A stretch of 11,737 nt of DNA, from assembly GCA_005793645.1 (NCBI GenBank), contig SXRG01000015.1:1-11737 (forward strand), given 5' to 3'. Position numbers and translations under genes: made by a program. Each line of letters opens with the position of its first letter. Positions within the stretch are counted from its first letter, which is position 1. Under the pieces are notes generated by a model. The model was not told where the DNA came from. It saw only the letters and a list, made by a program, of their open reading frames with translations, and did not search any database. The DNA comes from Burkholderiales bacterium (GTDB lineage: Bacteria > Pseudomonadota > Gammaproteobacteria > Burkholderiales > Thiobacillaceae). This document shows, piece by piece, positions 7,006 to 11,737 of the stretch.

Positions 7006-8296
7006 GACTACGGCCCATAGGTATTTCCTGTTCGCGTATTGATTGCAGAATCTCCGCAATCGTATGGAAAGAACCAAACGCCGTGATTGTATCAGCGGGG
7101 CCGGCTTCGCGGCATGCTGTACTCCAAGCCTGGGTGACAGAAATGTGCGTATGGTACGCGCACCCATTCTCCCTCAAGACATCCGCCAGAGCCGAGACTG
7201 GCCCGGCCCGCTCACCATTCAAGGGTGCAATATGCCAGATATCAAAACTTGAGCGCAAGGCGGCAACCACGCCCGCCAGGTCCTTGTCGCCTAACAGGGC
7301 GCACACCGCGACCCGCTTCCCCGTCGCCGGCAAATCAGCCAACTGTAGTGCCAGGGTGCGCGCCGCATGCGGGTTGTGCGCCACCTCCAGGATGCGTAAC
7401 GGTGCCCGATCGACAACCTGAAAACGCCCAACCACCTGAGTCTGCGCGATACCTGCCCGCAAGGCTGATACTGGCAAAGGCAGTCGCGCCCTCAATTGCC
7501 ACAGCGCAGTCAACGCCGCTGCCGCGTTGTGGTATTGGTGTGTACCCAGCAGCGCAGGGCGCGGCAAGGCCGGGAACAGCGCATCCCCGATCCGGCATGA
7601 CCATCGGCCTTCACCCTCCGCTTCAACCCGAAATTGCTGACCCAGACACAAGACCGGTGTCGCCAGCGTAGCCAGGACTGTGGCCGGTGGCTGCGGATCG
7701 CTGCATACCAGCGGCCGACCAGAACGGGTAATCCCCGCCTTTTCCCGCCCGATGGTCTCGCGATCCTGGCCCAGCCAAACCTGGTGATCCAGGTCGACGG
7801 GGGTAATCACGGCACAATCGGCATCAAGAATATTGACCGCATCCAAACGACCGCCCAGTCCCACCTCCAACACAAGAGCATCAAGCCCTGCACGGGCAAA
7901 CAGCCACAAGGCCGCCAGCGTACCCTGTTCAAAATAGCTTAGCGGCGTATCCCTGCGAATCGCCTCAATAGCCGCAAAGGCCGCACACAGATCCGCATCG
8001 CTCACCTCGTGGCCGTCGATGCGGATGCGTTCGTTGTAACGAAGAAGATGGGGCGAGGTATAGAGCCCCACGCGGTAGCCACCGGCGCGCAGCATCGCCT
8101 CCAGAAAGGCACAGGTCGAACCCTTACCGTTCGTCCCTGCAACCGTGACGATGGGCAAATCCAGTGTAATGTCCAGGCGCGCCCATACCGCGGCGACCCG
8201 TTCCAGACCGAGCGTGATCTGGATCGCGTTACGTGACTCCAGCCAGGCCAGCCAGCCCGCAAGATCTACGGGCATAGGGCTATGGCCCGCCGTCAT
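6998..8296 (-). CDS. folC: Folylpolyglutamate synthase / dihydrofolate synthase
   Basis: FolC joins glutamate to dihydropteroate and adds further glutamates to reduced folates, which keeps folates in the cell and usable by one-carbon enzymes. The 432-residue protein has the Mur-ligase layout. The P-loop is GTNGKGST (54-61). The folate/omega region includes TSPHLLRYNERI (80-91). The metal and carbamyl-lysine region includes LEVGLGGRLDAVN (143-155) and GREKAGI with Lys186. The C-terminal domain has HNPHAA (307-312), LGDKD (335-339) and the end motif FGSFHTIAEI (407-416). The usual DHxxWLG segment reads DHQVWLG (170-176). The ATG at 8296 overlaps the accD stop as ATGA; an in-frame ATG eight codons in (MPVDLAG) is a possible alternative start. 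The 3' end overlaps the SPOR gene by eight bases. Confidence 0.97.
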   Translation of the reverse strand: MTAGHSPMPVDLAGWLAWLESRNAIQITLGLERVAAVWARLDITLDLPIVTVAGTNGKGSTCAFLEAMLRAGGYRVGLYTSPHLLRYNERIRIDGHEVSDADLCAAFAAIEAIRRDTPLSYFEQGTLAALWLFARAGLDALVLEVGLGGRLDAVNILDADCAVITPVDLDHQVWLGQDRETIGREKAGITRSGRPLVCSDPQPPATVLATLATPVLCLGQQFRVEAEGEGRWSCRIGDALFPALPRPALLGTHQYHNAAAALTALWQLRARLPLPVSALRAGIAQTQVVGRFQVVDRAPLRILEVAHNPHAARTLALQLADLPATGKRVAVCALLGDKDLAGVVAALRSSFDIWHIAPLNGERAGPVSALADVLRENGCAYHTHISVTQAWSTACREAGPADTITAFGSFHTIAEILQSIREQEIPMGRSHD

Positions 8297-9159
8297 TCCA
8301 GAACGGGGGATTTGCGCCGCTGCAGTTGGGCAATCAGACGCGCCAGTTCACGACGCATCTCGCGCCGGTCGATAATACGATCCACCGCGCCGTGTTCCAC
8401 TAGGAATTCCGAGCGTTGAAAGCCCTCCGGCAAGGTTTGGCGCACGGTCTGTTCAATCACTCGAGGGCCGGCAAAACCAATCAGGGCATTAGGTTCGCCG
8501 ACGATCACATCACCCAGCGTGGCAAAACTCGCCGAGACGCCGCCCATGGTCGGATCCGTCAGCACCGAGATGAAGGGCTGCCGACGAGCCGACAACTGGG
8601 TCAAGGCCGCCGAGGTCTTGGCCATCTGCATCAAAGACAACAGACCTTCCTGCATCCGTGCCCCGCCGCTCGCCGAAAAACACACAAAGGCCTTCTTGCC
8701 CTTGATCGCCGCATCAACACCACGCACAAAACGCTCGCCCACCACCGAACCCATCGAGCCGCCCATAAACTTGAACTCAAAGGCCGCTACGACGACCTGA
8801 ACACCATGCACCGTCCCTTCCATGACCACCAGCGCATCCTTCTCGTCGGTCGCCTGAGTGGCTTCCGTAATACGGTCCGTGTATTTACGGCTGTCCTTGA
8901 ACTTCAAGGTATCCACCGGCGAGACCGTCTGACCAATCTCGACACGCCCCGCTTCATCTAGGAAGAGATCCAGGCGGCGCCGTGCACCAATGCGGTGATG
9001 ATGACCACACTTTGGGCAAACATGGGCGTTATTATCCAAGTCGGTACTGTAAAGGACCTCGTCACAGGCCGGGCACTTGCTCCACAGTCCCTCAGGCACG
9101 GTCTTGCGCGTCTCACGACGCTGTATCTTGGGGCGAATAATTTTCTGAAACCAGCTCAT
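8293..9159 (-). CDS. accD: Acetyl-CoA carboxylase carboxyltransferase subunit beta
   Basis: AccD pairs with AccA to form the carboxyltransferase that makes malonyl-CoA, the first committed step of fatty acid synthesis. The 288-residue protein begins MSWFQKIIRPKI, the typical family N-terminus. A four-cysteine zinc ribbon follows (Cys29, Cys32, Cys48, Cys51). The crotonase-fold carboxyltransferase domain shows FKFMGGSMGSVVGERF (128-143), SASGGARMQEG (162-172) and DPTMGGVSASFATLGD (202-217). I chose the ATG at 9159 over an upstream in-frame ATG at 9195, because AGGAGT (9166-9171 on the minus strand) lies six bases upstream and the extra 12 residues do not look like AccD. The gene follows a 78-base gap after trpA and overlaps folC as ATGA; accD-folC adjacency is widely conserved. 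Confidence 0.98.
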   Translation of the reverse strand: MSWFQKIIRPKIQRRETRKTVPEGLWSKCPACDEVLYSTDLDNNAHVCPKCGHHHRIGARRRLDLFLDEAGRVEIGQTVSPVDTLKFKDSRKYTDRITEATQATDEKDALVVMEGTVHGVQVVVAAFEFKFMGGSMGSVVGERFVRGVDAAIKGKKAFVCFSASGGARMQEGLLSLMQMAKTSAALTQLSARRQPFISVLTDPTMGGVSASFATLGDVIVGEPNALIGFAGPRVIEQTVRQTLPEGFQRSEFLVEHGAVDRIIDRREMRRELARLIAQLQRRKSPVLE

Positions 9160-9165
9160 ATCATG

Positions 9166-9171
9166 ACTCCT
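9166..9171 (-). promoter_or_regulatory. Ribosome binding site of accD
   Basis: AGGAGT on the minus strand, six bases before the ATG at 9159. It is the strongest ribosome site on the minus strand and decides the accD start against the upstream in-frame ATG at 9195, which has no comparable site. Confidence 0.75.
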
Positions 9172-9196
9172 GAAATCCCATCCCGAAAGAGGCATT

Positions 9197-9237
9197 GTCC
9201 CCCTCGTGGAAGAAGTGAACGAAGTGAATCCGGGGAC
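9197..9237 (-). repeat. Small inverted repeat with tandem 9-mer in the trpA-accD gap
   Basis: A perfect 6-base inverted repeat (GTCCCC at 9197-9202 and GGGGAC at 9232-9237) begins directly after the trpA stop and encloses about 29 bases. Inside it, two nearly identical 9-mers stand in tandem: GAAGTGAAC (9212-9220) and GAAGTGAAT (9221-9229). There is no T-run after the stem in the direction of transcription, so a classic intrinsic terminator is unlikely. It could be a processing or attenuation hairpin, or a remnant of a short dispersed intergenic repeat. This is the only noncoding gap of note on the minus strand (9160-9237). Confidence 0.4.
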
Positions 9238-10059
9238 TCACAATCTTTCCTTTCGATCCAGTGCGGCGCGAACACCTGCCACAAAGTTCTGCACATTATC
9301 CAGCAGCCTATCCGGAGCCGATGACTCAATCTCCTGCACGATGCGCGAGCCGATCACCACGGCATCCGACACCTGCGCCACCTGTCGCGCAGTTTCAGCA
9401 TCGCGAATACCAAAGCCGACACCAATAGGCAGGTTCAAAAACTGACGCAACTGCGGCATCTTGGCCGCAATACTGTCGACATCCAGGTTGCCTGAACCGG
9501 TGACACCCTTCAGCGAAACATAATACACATAACCGCGCGCCAGCCTGGCAACCTGAGCGATGCGTGCCTCGGTCGTGGTTGGTGCGATCAGGAAAATGGG
9601 GGCGATGTCGTAACGCTGCAAATATTCAAAGGCCACGTGGCTTTCCTCCGGCGGGAAGTCCACGGTCAGCACACCATCGACGCCCACCGCTGCGCAGCGC
9701 GCCGCGAAGGTCTCCCAACCCAGGGCCTCGATCGGGTTTCCATAACCCATCAACACCACGGGTGTGACCGCATCCTGCTGACGGAACGCAGCCACCATCG
9801 CCAGCACACCACGCAAGGTCATGCCGTTTTTCAAAGCGCGTTCAGAAGCGCGCTGGATGGTCGGCCCATCGGCCATCGGATCGGAAAACGGCACACCCAG
9901 TTCGATGACATCAGCGCCCGCTTCAACCAGTGCGTGCATGAGCGGCACGGTCATGTCCAGCGTGGGATCGCCTGCGGTAATAAACGGAATCAATGCCTTG
10001 CGCTGGGTTGCCTTGAGGCGATCGAAGGTCGCTTGAATACGGTTTTGCAATGTACTCAT
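9238..10059 (-). CDS. trpA: Tryptophan synthase alpha subunit
   Basis: TrpA cleaves indole-3-glycerol phosphate to indole and glyceraldehyde-3-phosphate; the indole passes through a tunnel to TrpB. The 273-residue TIM-barrel protein has the family signature IELGVPFSDPMADGPTIQ (52-69), which holds the catalytic Glu53 and Asp64 (Glu49 and Asp60 in the Salmonella enzyme). Loop 6 reads SLKGVTGSG (182-190), and the phosphate-binding part includes GVGFGIRD (213-220) and SDAVVIGSR (231-239). The ATG overlaps the trpB stop as ATGA, with AAGGG upstream as a modest ribosome site. The stop at 9238-9240 borders the hairpin in the gap before accD. Confidence 0.98.
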   Translation of the reverse strand: MSTLQNRIQATFDRLKATQRKALIPFITAGDPTLDMTVPLMHALVEAGADVIELGVPFSDPMADGPTIQRASERALKNGMTLRGVLAMVAAFRQQDAVTPVVLMGYGNPIEALGWETFAARCAAVGVDGVLTVDFPPEESHVAFEYLQRYDIAPIFLIAPTTTEARIAQVARLARGYVYYVSLKGVTGSGNLDVDSIAAKMPQLRQFLNLPIGVGFGIRDAETARQVAQVSDAVVIGSRIVQEIESSAPDRLLDNVQNFVAGVRAALDRKERL

Positions 10060-11258
10060 AGCGTAATGCCCTTGATTCGGGCGACGGTGTTCATGTCCTT
10101 GTCGCCTCGGCCAGACAGGTTGACCAGCAGCACCTTATCGCGGCCCATCTCCGGCGCGATTTTGATGGCATGTGCCAAGGCATGGCTGGACTCCAGCGCC
10201 GGGATGATGCCCTCAAAACGACACAGTGCGTCAAAGGCAGCCAGGGCCTCTTCGTCAGTAGCGGCTACATATTCCGCCCGGCCCATATCCTTGAGCAGAC
10301 AATGTTCCGGGCCGACACCGGGATAATCCAAGCCCGCAGAAATCGAATGGGTTTCGATGATCTGACCGTTTTCGTCCTGCATCAGATATACCTTGTTGCC
10401 ATGCAGCACCCCCACCTTGGCATCGCCGGTCAGCGGTGCGGCGTGCTTGCCGGTCGCCAGGCCATAGCCGCCCGCTTCAACACCGATGATCTTCACGCCC
10501 TCCACCTCGATGTAGGGGTGGAACAGGCCGATAGCATTAGAGCCACCGCCCACGCAGGCACTCACGGCATCCGGCTGACGACCGATCATCTCAGGCATCT
10601 GCACCTTCGCCTCGTTTCCGATGACGCACTGGAAATCGCGCACCATCATGGGGTACGGATGCGGGCCAGCGGCAGTACCGAAGATGTAGAAGGTAGATTC
10701 CACATGGGTCACCCAGTCTCGAATCGCCTCGTTACAGGCGTCCTTGAGTGTGCGCGAGCCGGATTCCACCGGCACCACGGTCGCGCCCAACAGCTTCATG
10801 CGGAACACATTGGGGGCCTGGCGCTGGATATCGTCTGCGCCCATATAGACGATGCATTCCATGCCGAAGCGGGCTGCCACGGTGGCAGTGGCCACGCCGT
10901 GCATCCCCGCGCCGGTCTCGGCAATCACCCGCCGCTTCCCCATGCGTTTCGCCAGCAGTGCCTGGCCGATGGCGTTGTTGATCTTGTGTGCGCCCGTGTG
11001 ATTGAGGTCCTCACGCTTGAGATAAATCTGCGCACCACCAAGCGAATCCGACAGGCGTTTGGCGTGATAGATCGGGCTTGGCCGGCCAACATAATGTTTT
11101 AGTTCATGTGCAAATTCGGCCTTGAAATCGGGATCGTCGCGGAATCGCTCATATTGCTGGCGCAATTCTTCCACCGCCGGAATCAGTGTTTCGGCCATAT
11201 ATATGCCGCCGTACGGGCCGAAGTGGCCTGTTGCGTCGGGCTGGTTATAACTCTGCAT
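10056..11258 (-). CDS. trpB: Tryptophan synthase beta subunit (PLP-dependent)
   Basis: TrpB condenses indole with serine to give tryptophan and forms the alpha2-beta2 complex with TrpA. The 400-residue protein shows KREDLNHTGAHKINN (81-95) with the PLP-binding Lys92, AETGAGMHGVATAT (113-126) with the catalytic Glu114, the phosphate-binding GGGSNAIG (237-244) and SGRGDKD (382-388). Position 119 is Met where the Salmonella enzyme has Gln; this also occurs in pseudomonad-type TrpB and should not be read as a defect. The frame is open to 11378, but the family N-terminus is MQSYNQPD at 11258. It is preceded by AGGAAG/AGGA-type ribosome sequence and gives a 14-base overlap with trpF. The longer start would add 40 Arg/Pro/Ser-rich residues that are a shadow of trpF. 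Confidence 0.98.
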   Translation of the reverse strand: MQSYNQPDATGHFGPYGGIYMAETLIPAVEELRQQYERFRDDPDFKAEFAHELKHYVGRPSPIYHAKRLSDSLGGAQIYLKREDLNHTGAHKINNAIGQALLAKRMGKRRVIAETGAGMHGVATATVAARFGMECIVYMGADDIQRQAPNVFRMKLLGATVVPVESGSRTLKDACNEAIRDWVTHVESTFYIFGTAAGPHPYPMMVRDFQCVIGNEAKVQMPEMIGRQPDAVSACVGGGSNAIGLFHPYIEVEGVKIIGVEAGGYGLATGKHAAPLTGDAKVGVLHGNKVYLMQDENGQIIETHSISAGLDYPGVGPEHCLLKDMGRAEYVAATDEEALAAFDALCRFEGIIPALESSHALAHAIKIAPEMGRDKVLLVNLSGRGDKDMNTVARIKGITL

Positions 11259-11736
11259 TCCTGACTTCCTTGATGAAGGCCGCGATCTTGTTCGCGTCCT
11301 TGATACCTTTGGTGACCTCCACGCCGGAGGACAGATCCACCGCCCACGGCCGCACCTGACGAATGGCGGCGGCGACATTGCCTACAGTCAGCCCGCCCGC
11401 CAACACGCAACGCGAGGCCATCTCGGCGGGAATCAGCGACCAATCGAATGGTTCGCCGCTACCGCCGAATGCCTCGGTCGGGGCATCCAGCAGGATTCCG
11501 GCCGCATCGCCATAGTGGGCTGCGGATTGTAACAAATCCTCCCCCGCCCGTACCGGAAGCGCCTTGAGATAACGCATACTGAAGCTGCGGCAGAAGTCTG
11601 CCGGCTCATGGCCGTGGAACTGAAGAATGTTGGGGCGCACCAGGCGCAACACCGTATCCACCTCGTTTGCAGAGGGGTTCACGAACAAGGCTACCGTCGT
11701 CACAAAAGGCGGCAAGGCAGCGGTGATTGTCTGCGC
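11245..11736 (-). CDS. trpF: Phosphoribosylanthranilate isomerase, N-terminus outside window
   Basis: TrpF converts N-(5-phosphoribosyl)anthranilate to carboxyphenylaminodeoxyribulose phosphate, the third step from chorismate to tryptophan. The last 163 residues are visible and the frame is open at the window edge. The catalytic cysteine near the N-terminus (KICG region in the family) is off the window. Seen from the edge inward are PPFVTTVALFVN, ILQFHGHE, LLDAPTEAFGGSGEPFDW, the phosphate-binding VLAGGLTVGNV, and AVDLSSGVE, which carries the catalytic Asp. A TTG 23 bases inside the edge is not the start, because TrpF-like residues precede it. The stop TAA at 11245-11247 lies within the trpB coding start (14-base overlap). 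Confidence 0.95.
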   Translation of the reverse strand, partial: AQTITAALPPFVTTVALFVNPSANEVDTVLRLVRPNILQFHGHEPADFCRSFSMRYLKALPVRAGEDLLQSAAHYGDAAGILLDAPTEAFGGSGEPFDWSLIPAEMASRCVLAGGLTVGNVAAAIRQVRPWAVDLSSGVEVTKGIKDANKIAAFIKEVRNAEL

Positions 11737-11737
11737 C

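Noticed and set aside
7006..7167. N-terminal extension of the SPOR gene by 54 residues into folC
   Set aside because: It would bury the membrane anchor and overlap folC by 170 bases; the start at 7005 gives the usual short Arg-rich N-terminus before the helix.
9194..9199. GACAAT on the minus strand as a possible -10 box for an accD promoter
   Set aside because: It matches TATAAT at four of six positions, but I find no acceptable -35 at 16-18 bases, and it overlaps the hairpin stem.
10887..10910. Met119 in place of Gln in the TrpB AETGAGxHG motif as a sign of altered activity
   Set aside because: The Met form is, to my knowledge, normal in pseudomonad-type TrpB, and Lys92, Glu114 and the PLP phosphate loop are intact.
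10170..11102. 310-codon open frame on the + strand opposite trpB
   Set aside because: It is antisense to a conserved trpB, is rich in His and Arg as mirror frames of GC-rich genes are, and has no family motif or ribosome site that I can see.
11259..11378. N-terminal extension of trpB by 40 residues
   Set aside because: The extra residues are Arg/Pro/Ser-rich shadow of trpF, while MQSYNQPD at 11258 fits TrpB N-termini and has a ribosome site.

Overview
This window is a compact stretch of proteobacterial housekeeping chromosome. It holds thirteen complete or partial metabolic genes plus one envelope gene, and no gap longer than about 80 bases. Moderately high GC, the rnf-nth order and the trpFBA-accD-folC-dedD-cvpA-purF-metZ order point to a Beta- or Gammaproteobacterium. 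The trpB-trpA pair placed between trpF and accD, and the style of the SPOR and CvpA proteins, lean me towards Betaproteobacteria. That lineage call is an inference from family knowledge, not a search result.

Left block (+ strand, 2-3129): the end of rnfC, then rnfD, rnfG, rnfE and nth. All four junctions are ATGA stop/start overlaps, so this looks like one translationally coupled transcript. Rnf is a membrane ferredoxin:NAD+ oxidoreductase; rnfA, rnfB and most of rnfC should lie upstream. Nth is endonuclease III, an Fe-S DNA-repair glycosylase. The flavin-attachment threonines of RnfD and RnfG, the membrane cysteines of RnfE, and the catalytic and Fe-S residues of Nth are all intact.

Right block (- strand, transcribed from 11737 down to 3168): trpF (start off the window), trpB, trpA, a 78-base gap with a small hairpin, then accD, folC, a dedD-like SPOR gene, cvpA, purF and metZ. 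Genes overlap or lie within 20 bases of each other except at the trpA-accD gap. The block joins the last steps of tryptophan synthesis, the carboxyltransferase beta subunit of acetyl-CoA carboxylase, folate polyglutamylation, a peptidoglycan-binding septal protein, a CvpA membrane protein, the first step of purine synthesis and a sulfhydrylase of methionine synthesis. Most of these steps are linked through one-carbon units, folate and PRPP.

The two blocks converge with 38 bases between nth and metZ and no convincing terminator. I see no mobile element, CRISPR array, tRNA, rRNA or phage gene. I also found no clear sign of a previously undescribed system. The points worth a second look are small: a G9 tract inside the SPOR gene, a hairpin with a tandem 9-mer in the trpA-accD gap, and a leucine codon usage in rnfE that differs from trpB.
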